Source of the DNA: Bradyrhizobium diazoefficiens
GTDB taxonomy: Bacteria > Pseudomonadota > Alphaproteobacteria > Rhizobiales > Xanthobacteraceae
Assembly: GCF_016612535.1 (NCBI RefSeq)
Contig: NZ_JAENXS010000001.1
Coordinates: 1,885,501 to 1,949,500, forward strand
Reading direction: 5' to 3'
Length of the DNA: 64,000 nucleotides
Of the stretch, positions 9,604 through 18,494 are shown in pieces. Both the position numbers and the translations under genes were made by a program. The notes beneath the pieces are model-generated. The model worked only from the letters and a program-made list of their open reading frames with translations, had not been told where the DNA came from and did no database searches. How positions within the stretch are numbered: position 1 is the first letter of the stretch; the number at the start of each line of letters is the position of its first letter.

Positions 9604-9949
9604 CCCAGGTCCTCGCATCAAAGCCGCGGAAAAAGCAGGGTACGCGCATACCCGCGGGCGCCACAAGATGGGTCGAGATGATGAACTCTTCAAGACCAAA
9701 GCGCACGCAATGCCTCGAACGATGCCCTGGCCGGATGGCGGGTTGACAGCGCTCTCTTCGCCTCTTCCCGCAAGCGGGGAGAGGCCGACGTGCTCGCGGA
9801 TAGAGCCCCTCACCCCAACCCTCTCCCCGTAAGAACGGGGAGAGGGAGAGGAGAGAGCGTGCACCCAGCGTCTTCGCACATGACTGATACGGCCGGCTCG
9901 GCTAGATTACCCCTTACAAAACAAGACGAATTGTCCGGGGAGGACAGGC
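9604..9949. other. Divergent intergenic region with two GC-rich hairpin repeats
   Basis: A 346-base gap between the leftward efflux operon and the rightward dehydrogenase. It holds two palindromes of the CTCTCCCCG family: one at 9761-9784 (arms CCTCTTCCCG / CGGGGAGAGG) and one at 9821-9844 (arms CTCTCCCCGT / ACGGGGAGAG). A Shine-Dalgarno GGGGAGGA lies just before the GTG at 9950. Promoters for both directions should lie here, but no clear -35/-10 pair was recognised. Confidence 0.7.
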
Positions 9950-11104
9950 GTGCATCAGGGACGTGTCGTTTACGGCGCGATCGAGGAGGTCGTGTTCGGC
10001 CATCCGGCGGCCGACGCCATCGTCGCGCAGATGGACCGGCTGGGGACCCGGCGCGCCTTCCTGATGGTATCAGGCACGCTCAACCGCCAGACCGACGAAA
10101 TCGCGAAGATCGTCCAGGCGCTGGGCCCGCGCTGCGCCGGCCTGTTCGATGCGATGCCGGCACACACGCCGCGCGAGGCGGTGATCGCGGCCACCAATGC
10201 CGCGCGCAAGTCCGGCGCCGATCTGATCGTCACGGTCGGCGGCGGCTCGATCACGGACGGCGCCAAGGCGGTGCAGCTTTGTCTTGCCAACGGCATCGAC
10301 GAGATCGACGGCATCGAACGCATCCGCGTGCACAAGGGCGTCGCGCCGGAGATGACGCCGCCGACGGTGCGCCAGATCAGCGTGCCGACCACGATTGCCG
10401 GCGGCGAGTTCTCATCGATCGCGGGCGTGACCGACCGCAGCACGCATGTGAAGCAGATGCTGCGGCATCCGCTGACGGTGCCGCGTGCGACCATCCTTGA
10501 TCCCGCCATCACCGTGCACACGCCGGAATGGCTGTTTCTGTCCACCGGCATCCGCGCCATCGACCATTGCGTCGAGGCAATCTGCTCGCGGGAGACGCAC
10601 CCTTACGCCGACGCGCAATCGGTGAAGGGCCTCGCCATGCTCGCCGACGCGTTGCCGCGGGTGAAGGCTGATCCAACCGATCTCGACGCCCGCATGGATG
10701 CGCAGATCGGCACCTGGCTGTCGATGGGTGCGCTCGCGGCCGGCGTGCCGATGGGGGCGAGCCACGGCATCGGCTATGTGCTGGGGGCGGCCTTCGAGGT
10801 ACCGCATGGCTACACCTCCTGCGTCATGCTGCCGGCGGTGATGCGCTGGAACGCGCGCGACAATCCCGAGCGGCAGATGATCGTCGCAGCCGCGATGGGT
10901 TTTCCCGGCCATGACGCGGCCGACGTGCTCGATGCCTTCATCCGCTCGCTCGGCATGCCGCGCAGCCTCGCTGAGGTGCGCGTGTCGCCCGAGCATTTCG
11001 ACGCCATCGCCGAACAGGCGATGTGCACGCCCTGGGTGCCGCACAATCCACGCAAGATCGAGAGCCCAGCGCAGTTGCGCGAAATCCTGCTTCTCGCCGC
11101 ATAA
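9950..11104 (+). CDS. Iron-type alcohol dehydrogenase / maleylacetate reductase-like oxidoreductase
   Basis: A 384-residue group III (iron-type) dehydrogenase-fold protein, starting at GTG with GGGGAGGA six bases upstream. The dinucleotide-binding GGGS is at residues 97-100, and the alpha-helical domain carries metal-site histidines His206, His272 (SHGIG) and His286 (PHGYTS). The first metal ligand, normally Asp in GMDALxH, is Arg202 here (GIRAIDH). Maleylacetate reductases also vary at this position, so the protein may be metal-independent or have another role. It starts a gene run continuing with an acyl-CoA synthetase (18 bases downstream) and a peptide-type ABC importer, suggesting oxidation or reduction of an imported compound. 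The substrate is unknown. Confidence 0.85.
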   Translation: MHQGRVVYGAIEEVVFGHPAADAIVAQMDRLGTRRAFLMVSGTLNRQTDEIAKIVQALGPRCAGLFDAMPAHTPREAVIAATNAARKSGADLIVTVGGGSITDGAKAVQLCLANGIDEIDGIERIRVHKGVAPEMTPPTVRQISVPTTIAGGEFSSIAGVTDRSTHVKQMLRHPLTVPRATILDPAITVHTPEWLFLSTGIRAIDHCVEAICSRETHPYADAQSVKGLAMLADALPRVKADPTDLDARMDAQIGTWLSMGALAAGVPMGASHGIGYVLGAAFEVPHGYTSCVMLPAVMRWNARDNPERQMIVAAAMGFPGHDAADVLDAFIRSLGMPRSLAEVRVSPEHFDAIAEQAMCTPWVPHNPRKIESPAQLREILLLAA

Positions 11105-11122
11105 TCCAAAGCCGGAGGACTG

Positions 11123-12673
11123 ATGTATCCAGGTCAGCATGCCCGTCTACGCCCGCTGCAACCCGCCTTCATCATGGCGGCGACAGGCGAGACCATCACC
11201 TATCGCGAGCTCGATGCGCGCAGCAACCGGCTGGCGCATCTGTTTCGCAAGCAGGGCCTCAAGCGGTTCGACCATTATTCGATCTTCATGGAAAACAATT
11301 CCCGCTATCTCGAAGCCTGCGGCGCGGGCGAGCGCTCGGGGCTATACTACACCTGCATCAACTCCTTCCTCACCGCGGGCGAACTCGCCTACCTCCTCGT
11401 CAACAGCCAGTCGAAGATCTTGATCACGTCGGTGGCCAAGCTTGACATTGCCCGCGAGGCGATCCAGGCCTGTCCGGACGTCAAGCTCTGCATCGTCGCC
11501 GACGGCCCCGGCGAGAGTGACCGCATCGTCGGGCTTGCCGAGGTGACCGCTAATCTGCCGAAGACCCCAATTGCGGATGAGTGGCTCGGCACCTCCATGC
11601 TCTATTCGTCGGGCACGACAGGACGCCCCAAGGGCATTATCCGGCCGCTTCCGGAGGAACCGCCAACGCACAATCTGCCGCTGTTCGATTTCCTCGCAAA
11701 GCTTTGGCACTACCGCGAAGGCATGGTCTATCTGTCGCCAGCCCCGCTCTATCATTCGGCACCGCAAGCCGCGGTCAATCTCACGATCCGCACAGGCGGC
11801 ACCGTGGTCATCATGGAAACGTTCGATCCCGAGCGCTATCTCCAGCTCGTGCAGCAATGGGGCATCACCCATAGCCAACTCGTGCCGACGATGTTCTCGC
11901 GGATGCTGAAGCTGCCAGAGGAGGTGCGCAAGCGCTACGATTTGTCCTCGCTCGAGATCGCGGTCCACGCCGCCGCGCCCTGCCCCGCGCTGGTCAAGGA
12001 CGACATCATCAAATGGTGGGGCCCGATCATCCACGAATATTACGGCGCCACCGAAGGCCTCGGCTTCACCGCCTGCAACAGCGAGGAATGGCTTAGCCAC
12101 CGCGGCACCGTCGGCAAGGTGCTGCTCGGCGATCTCCACATTCTCGACGAAGACATGAAACCATGCCCGACCGGCACGCCGGGCCAGGTCTGGTTCAAGA
12201 CGGGATCGCCGTTCGAATATTTCAACGATCCGGAGAAGACCAAGGAAGCCCGCTCGGCCGACGGCAGCATGAGCACGGTCGGCGATGTCGGCTATGTCGA
12301 CGAGGACCGCTTCCTCTATCTCACCGACCGCGCCACCTTCATGATTATCTCTGGTGGTGTGAACATCTACCCGCAGGAATGCGAGAATTTGCTGATCACC
12401 CACCCGAAAGTCGCTGACGCCGCGGTATTCGGCGTGCCCAATCCCGATCTCGGCGAAGAGGTCAAGGCGGTGGTGCAGCCGATGCCGGGCGTGATGCCCG
12501 GCGAGGCACTTGCCGAAGAGCTGATCGCGTTCTGCCGGGCGTCGCTATCGCGGCAAAAGGTCCCGCGCTCGGTCGACTTCGAGAAGGAATTGCCGAGGTT
12601 GCCAACGGGGAAGCTGTACAAGCGACTGCTGCGGGACCGGTATTGGGGGAATAAGACGTCGAGGATTGTGTGA
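11123..12673 (+). CDS. AMP-forming acyl-CoA synthetase
   Basis: A 516-residue member of the ANL superfamily that activates a carboxylic acid with ATP and CoA. The phosphate-binding loop YSSGTTGRPKG is near residue 158, the adenine motif YYGATEG near residue 308, and the hinge region GDVGYVDEDRFLYLTDR near residue 388. The catalytic lysine motif is near the C-terminus in RLPTGKLYKRLL. It is typical of medium- or long-chain or aromatic acid CoA ligases, which sequence alone does not separate. It lies 18 bases downstream of the dehydrogenase and so is likely co-transcribed. Confidence 0.92.
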   Translation: MYPGQHARLRPLQPAFIMAATGETITYRELDARSNRLAHLFRKQGLKRFDHYSIFMENNSRYLEACGAGERSGLYYTCINSFLTAGELAYLLVNSQSKILITSVAKLDIAREAIQACPDVKLCIVADGPGESDRIVGLAEVTANLPKTPIADEWLGTSMLYSSGTTGRPKGIIRPLPEEPPTHNLPLFDFLAKLWHYREGMVYLSPAPLYHSAPQAAVNLTIRTGGTVVIMETFDPERYLQLVQQWGITHSQLVPTMFSRMLKLPEEVRKRYDLSSLEIAVHAAAPCPALVKDDIIKWWGPIIHEYYGATEGLGFTACNSEEWLSHRGTVGKVLLGDLHILDEDMKPCPTGTPGQVWFKTGSPFEYFNDPEKTKEARSADGSMSTVGDVGYVDEDRFLYLTDRATFMIISGGVNIYPQECENLLITHPKVADAAVFGVPNPDLGEEVKAVVQPMPGVMPGEALAEELIAFCRASLSRQKVPRSVDFEKELPRLPTGKLYKRLLRDRYWGNKTSRIV

Positions 12674-12696
12674 GCCCCACTGTCGTCCTGGCGAAC

Positions 12697-12717
12697 TTCT
12701 CTCACATTGTGAGAGAA
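12697..12717. promoter_or_regulatory. Perfect 21-base palindrome, candidate operator
   Basis: TTCTCTCACA and its exact reverse complement TGTGAGAGAA flank a single T, 24 bases after the acyl-CoA synthetase stop and about 130 bases before the ABC binding-protein start. It is AT-richer than the GC-rich repeat families, and no T-run follows it, so an operator for a dimeric repressor fits better than a terminator. It may control the transporter genes. Confidence 0.5.
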
Positions 12718-12845
12718 AACCCTGCGGCCTTTCGTCATCCGAATTGTCGAGAGCGTTGCCGGCCTTGCCGGTTGCCTCCCTCCCCCTGCGTCGCTATCGT
12801 CCTGACAAACAGGCCACAAAGGCCGATGTCCAGGGAGGACCGAGG

Positions 12846-14444
12846 ATGCGGAGCGTACGAGCGCTCGCCGCGATGGTGGCGCTATCTTTGCTGGCGTTTT
12901 CGACCGTTTCATTCGCCGGTGAGCCCAAGCAGGGCGGAATCCTGCGGATGTATCACCGCGACAGCCCGGCGAACGCGTCGATCCTCGAGGGAGCGACCTA
13001 CTCGGTCAACGTGCCCTTCATGGGGGTGTTCAACAATCTCGTCATTTACGATCAACACATCGCGCAGAACAGTCCTGACACCCTCAGGCCTGAGCTGGCC
13101 GAGAGCTGGTCGTGGAGCAGCGACAATAAGAAACTGACGTTCAAACTCCGCCAAGGCGTCAAATGGCATGACGGCAAGCCGTTCACGTCAGCCGACGTGA
13201 AGTGCACGTTCGATCTCCTGATGGGCAAATCGCAGCAGAAACTGCGACAGAATCCGCGCAAGTCCTGGTACAGCGAAGTCAACGACGTCACGCCCAACGG
13301 CGATTTCGAAGTCTCCTTCGACCTGAAGCGGCCGCAACCCTCGCTGCTGGCGATGCTCGCCTCCGGCTATACGCCGATCTATCCTTGTCACGTCTCTCCG
13401 GCGGACATGCGCACCCATCCGATCGGGACCGGCCCGTTCAAATTCGTCGAGTTCAAGGCCAATGAGTCGATCAAGCTGACCCGCAATCCTGACTATTGGC
13501 GGAAGGGCCGGCCCTATCTCGACGGCATCGAGTACACGATCATCCCGAACCGCTCGACCGCGATCCTCGCCTTTGTCGCCGGCAAGTTCGACATGACGTT
13601 CCCGACGCACATCACCATTCCACTCCTGAAGGACATCAAATCGCAGGCGCCGAACGCGGTCTGCGTCGTCGAGCCGACCAACGTCTCGACCAATATCATC
13701 GTCAATTCGGCCTCCCCGCCGTTCGACAACATCGATATTCGCCGGGCGATGGCAATGGCGCTCGACCGCAAGGCCTTCGTCGACATCCTGTTCGAAGGCC
13801 AGGCAGATATCGGTGGCACGATGCTGCCGCCGCCACAGGGTATCTGGGGCATGCCCAAGGACAAACTTGAAACCATTCCGGGCTACGGCCCGGACGTGAA
13901 CGCAAACCGGGAGGAAGCAAAGAAGCTGATGCAGAAGGCGGGCTACGGCCCCGACAAGCATCTCGCGGTGAAGATTTCGACGCGCAATCTCGCGGAATAT
14001 CGCGATCCCGCCGTGATCCTGATCGACCAGCTCAAAAGCATCTATATCGATGGCGCACTCGACGTGGTGGAAACCGCGAACTGGTTCCCGAAAGTCGCGC
14101 GCAAGGACTACATGCTCGGCCTCAATTTGACTGGCAATTCGGTCGACGATCCCGACCAGTCTTTCTACGAGAACTATTCCTGCGGCTCGGAACGGAACTA
14201 CACCAACTATTGCAACAAGGAGATCGAGAAGCTGTTCGACGTACAATCGCAGGAGATCGACACCAACAAGCGCAAGCAACTGGTCTGGGACATCGACAAG
14301 AAGCTGCAGGAGGATGTCGCCCGTCCGATTATTTTCCATGCGCGGGCCGGCACGTGCTGGCAGCCCTATGTCAAGGGAATCACGATCATGTCGAACAGCT
14401 CCTATAATGGCTTTCGCGACGAGGACGTGTGGCTCGACAAGTAG
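12846..14444 (+). CDS. ABC transporter substrate-binding protein, peptide/family 5
   Basis: A 532-residue SBP_bac_5 protein of the DppA/OppA type. The ATG at 12846 follows AGGGAGGA and opens a signal peptide cleaved near SFAGEP (about residue 23). The family 5 core follows, including WHDGKPFTSADV around residue 105 and LTRNPDYWRKGRPYLDGIEY around residue 215. It is the first gene of a five-gene import operon. Family 5 proteins take peptides, opines, nickel, glycosides or other solutes, so the ligand is open. The upstream CoA ligase and dehydrogenase suggest a carboxylic acid-containing substrate. Confidence 0.92.
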   Translation: MRSVRALAAMVALSLLAFSTVSFAGEPKQGGILRMYHRDSPANASILEGATYSVNVPFMGVFNNLVIYDQHIAQNSPDTLRPELAESWSWSSDNKKLTFKLRQGVKWHDGKPFTSADVKCTFDLLMGKSQQKLRQNPRKSWYSEVNDVTPNGDFEVSFDLKRPQPSLLAMLASGYTPIYPCHVSPADMRTHPIGTGPFKFVEFKANESIKLTRNPDYWRKGRPYLDGIEYTIIPNRSTAILAFVAGKFDMTFPTHITIPLLKDIKSQAPNAVCVVEPTNVSTNIIVNSASPPFDNIDIRRAMAMALDRKAFVDILFEGQADIGGTMLPPPQGIWGMPKDKLETIPGYGPDVNANREEAKKLMQKAGYGPDKHLAVKISTRNLAEYRDPAVILIDQLKSIYIDGALDVVETANWFPKVARKDYMLGLNLTGNSVDDPDQSFYENYSCGSERNYTNYCNKEIEKLFDVQSQEIDTNKRKQLVWDIDKKLQEDVARPIIFHARAGTCWQPYVKGITIMSNSSYNGFRDEDVWLDK

Positions 14445-14469
14445 CATGCCAGGCTGAGGAGATTTTTTT

Positions 14470-14518
14470 GAGCATGATCTTGTCGGAAAACCGCCACGCA
14501 CTTTTCCGGATCATGCTC
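14470..14518. repeat. Inverted repeat GAGCATGATC inside the ABC operon
   Basis: Ten-base perfect arms GAGCATGATC (14470-14479) and GATCATGCTC (14509-14518), with an inner GGAAAA/TTTTCC pair. It sits between the binding-protein stop and the first permease start. It could stabilise or partly terminate the message after the highly expressed binding protein. Confidence 0.85.
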
Positions 14519-14541
14519 TAGCGGCTCGCGGAGGGCGAAAG

Positions 14542-15489
14542 ATGTTTGCCTATCTGGTGCGGCGCCTGTTCCTGATGGTCGTGACCCTGTTCGGGATCTC
14601 GATCGTCATCTTCTTCCTGTTGCGCATCGTGCCCGGCAACATCGTCGACATCCTGTTCGCTGCGGCCGGCTATGTCGATCCCGCCGACAAGGTCAATCTG
14701 GAGAAGGAGCTCGGCATCGACCAGCTGCTGATCCTGCAATACTGGCACTGGATCAGCGGCTTTCTGCGCGGCGACTTCGGCTATTCCTACGTGTCCGAGA
14801 AGCCCGCGCTGCAGGAGATCCTGCCGCGGATTCCGATCACGGCGCGGCTTGCCGGGCTGGCGCTGCTGTTCTCGGCGTCGATCGGCATTCCGCTCGGCGT
14901 CATCAGCGCGGTGAAGCAAGGAACGAGGCTGGACTATGCGCTACGCGTGGTCAGCCTCAGCGGATTGTCGCTGCCGTCATTCTGGCTGGGACTGCTGGTC
15001 CTCACGGCATCGGTGGCGATGTTCGGCGAGATACCGCTGTTCAATCCGACCCCCCAGAGCTTTGGCGAGGCGTTTGCAACCTATTGCATCCCGGCGATGG
15101 TGGTCGGCTTCCGCAGCTCGGCGCTGACCATGCGCATCACGCGCTCCTCGATGCTGGAAGTGCTGCGGCAGGATTACATCCGCACCGCCCGCGCCAAAGG
15201 CGCCTCCGACGCCGCCGTGAACTATCATCACGCGCTGAAGAACGCGATCTTGCCCGTGATCACCGTGATCGGCATCGAGGCGGCGTTCCTGATCGGCGGC
15301 CTGATCGTCACCGAGACCGTGTTCAACATTCCCGGCGTTGCGCGCTTCCTGGTCGAGGCGATCCGCTGGCGCGATTATCCGATCGTGCAGAACCTTGTCA
15401 TGCTGATTGCCATCGTGGTGGTCAGCGCGAATTTCATCGTCGACATGCTCTATGCCGTGTTCGATCCGCGCATCCGATATACGGACTAG
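14542..15489 (+). CDS. ABC transporter permease, DppB/OppB type
   Basis: A 315-residue inner-membrane permease with six helices. The N-terminal signature MFAYLVRRLFLMVVTLFGIS is standard for the DppB subfamily. The EAA loop that docks the ATPase is visible in the stretch RTARAKGASDAAVNYHHALK around residues 215-235. It is followed nine bases later by the second permease and works as its heterodimer partner. A Shine-Dalgarno GGAGGG lies upstream. Confidence 0.93.
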   Translation: MFAYLVRRLFLMVVTLFGISIVIFFLLRIVPGNIVDILFAAAGYVDPADKVNLEKELGIDQLLILQYWHWISGFLRGDFGYSYVSEKPALQEILPRIPITARLAGLALLFSASIGIPLGVISAVKQGTRLDYALRVVSLSGLSLPSFWLGLLVLTASVAMFGEIPLFNPTPQSFGEAFATYCIPAMVVGFRSSALTMRITRSSMLEVLRQDYIRTARAKGASDAAVNYHHALKNAILPVITVIGIEAAFLIGGLIVTETVFNIPGVARFLVEAIRWRDYPIVQNLVMLIAIVVVSANFIVDMLYAVFDPRIRYTD

Positions 15490-15498
15490 GAGAGGCGC

Positions 15499-16392
15499 TT
15501 GGCCGCAATCGACTATGACGTCGAACTGAGACGCGCCGGCGCGCACGCGACCGGCGGCTGGCGGCGCGTGCTGTTCCTGGCGCAGCGGCATGTGCTGGGC
15601 GCGACCGGACTCGTCATCATGATCACGTTCGTGTTCACCGCGATCTTCGCCGACTTCATCGCGCGCTATGATCCCTTGACGATCGATTCCGCCGGTGCGC
15701 TGGCTCGCCCGAGCCTGGCACACTGGATGGGCACGGACTCCTTTGGCCGCGACGTGTTCAGCCGCATCATCCATGGTGCACGCATCTCGCTTGCGGTGGG
15801 CATCGGATCGACCGCGCTTGGCGGCTCGATCGGCGTCGTCGTGGGGCTGACGTCCGGCTATCTCTCCGGCTGGGTCGATCTCGTGTTCCAGCGCGTCTCC
15901 GACATTTTGCAGGCGCTGCCGCTGCTGGTCCTGGCCCTGATCATGACGGCCGCGCTCGGTCCATCACTGCCGAACGTCATCCTCGCCATTGCCATTCCGC
16001 TGATCCCGACCGTCTCGCGCGTCGTCCGCGCCAACACGCTGGCGCTGCGCGAGCAACCGTTTGTGGAAGCGGCGAAATCGATCGGCATGAGCGAGGTGCG
16101 GATCGCGCTCCGCCACGTGCTGCCGAACACGCTCGCGCCGCTGATCGTGCTGGCGACCGCCCAGCTCGGATCGACCATCCTCACCGAAGCCTCGCTCTCC
16201 TTCCTCGGTCTCGGCATTCCCGAGCCCTATCCATCCTGGGGCCGCATGCTGTCGGAATCCGCCGCCGAATATGTCCGCACCGCGCCGTGGCTGGTGATCT
16301 TCCCGGGCATCGCCATCAGCCTCGCCGTGTTCGGCGCCAATTTGTTCGGCGACGCCCTGCGCGACATCCTCGATCCCCGGCAGCGCGGCTGA
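15499..16392 (+). CDS. ABC transporter permease, DppC/OppC type
   Basis: A 297-residue permease with a cytoplasmic N-terminal tail and six helices. The TTG at 15499 is used as the start because AGGAGAGG lies just upstream and no ATG fits. The OppC-type periplasmic motif [20 protein letters not shown] is near residue 75. The EAA loop [22 protein letters not shown] is around residues 190-212. The stop overlaps the next start (ATGA-type TGATG), so it is coupled to the ATPase gene. Confidence 0.92.
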   Translation: MAAIDYDVELRRAGAHATGGWRRVLFLAQRHVLGATGLVIMITFVFTAIFADFIARYDPLTIDSAGALARPSLAHWMGTDSFGRDVFSRIIHGARISLAVGIGSTALGGSIGVVVGLTSGYLSGWVDLVFQRVSDILQALPLLVLALIMTAALGPSLPNVILAIAIPLIPTVSRVVRANTLALREQPFVEAAKSIGMSEVRIALRHVLPNTLAPLIVLATAQLGSTILTEASLSFLGLGIPEPYPSWGRMLSESAAEYVRTAPWLVIFPGIAISLAVFGANLFGDALRDILDPRQRG

Positions 16393-17399
16393 TGACGAAA
16401 GAATCCGATCTCGTGCTCGAGGTGAAGAACCTGAAGACGGTGTTCTTCACGAACTCCGGCCTGTTCAAGGCCGTCGACGACATCTCGTTTACCGTGAAGC
16501 GCGGCGAGACGCTGGCGATCGTCGGCGAATCCGGTTGCGGCAAGAGTGTCACCGCACTGTCGCTGATGCGGCTGGTGCCAGATCCGCCCGGCCGCATCGT
16601 CGGCGGGTCCGTCACGCTCGAAGGCACCGATCTGCTGGCACTAGATGAAGCAGAGATGCGCGCTGTCAGGGGCAATCGTATCTCCATGATCTTCCAGGAG
16701 CCGATGACCTCGCTCAATCCGGTGATGCGGATCGGCGACCAGATCGTCGAGGCGGTGCGGCTGCATCGGGCGATGTCAACCAGGGAAGCCCGCGACGTCG
16801 CGGTCGAGATGCTGCGGCTGGTGCGCATTCCCGAACCGGCACGGCGCGCGCGCGAATATCCGCACCAGCTCTCCGGCGGCATGCGTCAACGCGCGATGAT
16901 CGCGATGGCGCTGGCGTGCCGGCCGGCGCTGCTGATCGCGGACGAGCCGACCACAGCGCTCGACGTCACCATCCAGGCGCAGATCCTGGCGCTGATCCTC
17001 GATCTTCAGAAAGAGCTCGGCACCGGCCTCGTGCTGATTACCCACGACCTCGGCGTCGTCGCGCAGACCGCGCAGCGCGTCATCGTGATGTATGCGGGCC
17101 GGAAGGTCGAGGAAGCCAGCGTCGAGGCGCTGTTCGCCGCGCCAAAACATCCCTACACGCGCGGGCTGATGGCCTCGATCCCGGCGGTGCCCGCATCCGG
17201 CGTCCCCGCTCCGGCGCGGCTGAACGAAATTCCAGGCACGGTACCGTCACTGGTGCGGCTGCCGCAGGGCTGCGCCTTTGCGCCGCGCTGCAAGCTCGCC
17301 GTGAAGCGCTGCGAGGCCGAATATCCACCGCTCGCCGATTGGGGCGGCGGCCATCTCGCCGCTTGCTGGCGCGCGGCCGAAGTCGCGGAGGTGGCATGA
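16392..17399 (+). CDS. ABC transporter ATP-binding protein, DppD/OppD type
   Basis: A 335-residue ATPase. Walker A is GESGCGKS near residue 43, the Q-loop is [13 protein letters not shown], the signature is LSGGMRQR, and Walker B is LLIADEP. The C-terminal oligopeptide-transport extension has four cysteines (in [15 protein letters not shown] and AACW), the pattern that binds an iron-sulfur cluster in characterised Dpp ATPases. The start at 16392 overlaps the upstream stop. It forms the ATPase heterodimer with the next gene product. Confidence 0.95.
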   Translation: MTKESDLVLEVKNLKTVFFTNSGLFKAVDDISFTVKRGETLAIVGESGCGKSVTALSLMRLVPDPPGRIVGGSVTLEGTDLLALDEAEMRAVRGNRISMIFQEPMTSLNPVMRIGDQIVEAVRLHRAMSTREARDVAVEMLRLVRIPEPARRAREYPHQLSGGMRQRAMIAMALACRPALLIADEPTTALDVTIQAQILALILDLQKELGTGLVLITHDLGVVAQTAQRVIVMYAGRKVEEASVEALFAAPKHPYTRGLMASIPAVPASGVPAPARLNEIPGTVPSLVRLPQGCAFAPRCKLAVKRCEAEYPPLADWGGGHLAACWRAAEVAEVA

Positions 17400-18391
17400 G
17401 CGAAGCGCTGCTGGAAGTCACCGATCTCAAAAAGCATTATCCGGTCCGCGCCGGCGTGCTGCGCAGGCAGGTCGGCACCGTGCATGCGGTCGACGGCGTC
17501 TCATTTTCGGTCGGCACTGGCGAGACGCTGGGCCTCGTCGGCGAATCCGGCTGCGGCAAATCAACGGTGGCACGCAGCGTGCTGCGGCTGGTCGAGCCGA
17601 CCTCGGGCCAGATCCGCATCGCAGGCGAGGACATCACCCATCTCTCCAAGACGGCGCTGCGGCCACATCGCCGTTCGATGCAGATCGTGTTCCAGGACCC
17701 GTTCGCCTCGCTCAATCCGCGCATGACCGCGGGCGACATCGTCGGCGAGCCTCTGGCCGTGCATGGTCTTGCCACCGGCAGGGCGCTGGAAGCGCGCGTC
17801 GCGAAACTGTTCGAGCAGGTCGGCTTGCGGCCCGACCAGATGCGCAATTTTCCGCATCAATTCTCCGGCGGCCAGCGCCAGCGCATCTGCATCGCCCGGG
17901 CGCTGGCGCTCGAACCGCGCCTGATCGTCTGCGACGAGCCGGTCTCCGCGCTCGACGTCTCGATCCAGGCGCAGGTGATCAATCTCCTGATCGATTTGCA
18001 ACGGCAGCATGGCTTCTCCTATCTCTTCATCGCGCACGACCTCGCGGTGGTCGCCCATATCAGCCACCGCGTCGCCGTAATGTATCTCGGCCGCATCGTC
18101 GAAATCGCCGACAAGGACGAGCTGTTTCGTAACCCGCGCCATCCCTACACGCAGGCCCTGCTCGCCTCCGTGCCGATCGCCAACCCGCTCGCGAAGAAGC
18201 TCACGCCTCTGGTGGACGGCGATGTGCCGAGCCCGGTCAATCCGCCGCCCGGCTGCGCGTTTCACACGCGCTGCCGGTTTGCGATGGAGCGGTGCAAGAC
18301 GGAGCGCCCGGCGCTGATGGATGCGGGCGACGGACATCGGGTGGCGTGTTTGCTCAATGACGGGACGGGGCGTCCGAGTGCGATCCCGTAG
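17396..18391 (+). CDS. ABC transporter ATP-binding protein, DppF/OppF type
   Basis: A 331-residue ATPase whose ATG overlaps the preceding stop (ATGA). Walker A is GESGCGKS near residue 48, the Q-loop is [13 protein letters not shown], the signature is FSGGQRQR, and Walker B is LIVCDEP. The C-terminal extension again carries four cysteines ([19 protein letters not shown]). It is the last gene of the importer operon. Its TAG stop lies inside the left arm of a palindromic repeat that separates it from the convergent carboxylase genes. Confidence 0.95.
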   Translation: MSEALLEVTDLKKHYPVRAGVLRRQVGTVHAVDGVSFSVGTGETLGLVGESGCGKSTVARSVLRLVEPTSGQIRIAGEDITHLSKTALRPHRRSMQIVFQDPFASLNPRMTAGDIVGEPLAVHGLATGRALEARVAKLFEQVGLRPDQMRNFPHQFSGGQRQRICIARALALEPRLIVCDEPVSALDVSIQAQVINLLIDLQRQHGFSYLFIAHDLAVVAHISHRVAVMYLGRIVEIADKDELFRNPRHPYTQALLASVPIANPLAKKLTPLVDGDVPSPVNPPPGCAFHTRCRFAMERCKTERPALMDAGDGHRVACLLNDGTGRPSAIP

Positions 18392-18475
18392 GGTGGGTTA
18401 GCCGCAGGCGTAACCCACCTCTTTATTATCCGCAGCGACAGAAGCGGTGGGTTACGCTTCGCTAACCCACCCTAC
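18388..18475. repeat. Inverted repeat, GTAGGGTGGGTTAGC family
   Basis: Arms GTAGGGTGGGTTAGC (18388-18402) and its exact complement (18461-18475), with an inner GTAACCCACC/GGTGGGTTAC pair. The left arm includes the stop codon of the upstream ATPase. The repeat is between convergent genes; copies also occur at 23164-23249 and, divergent, at 37921-38003. Confidence 0.9.
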
Positions 18476-18494
18476 GATTGCGGTGTTCGCCTCG

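Noticed and set aside
9604..9879. An N-terminal extension of the efflux adaptor of about 90 codons
   Set aside because: It runs through two palindromic repeats and lacks a ribosome site, while ATG 9603 has GAGGA five bases upstream and leads into a lipobox.
18388..18475. A CRISPR-like or tandem-repeat reading of the recurring GGGTGGGTTAGC units
   Set aside because: Copies are isolated inverted repeats in separate intergenic gaps, without regular spacers or cas genes.
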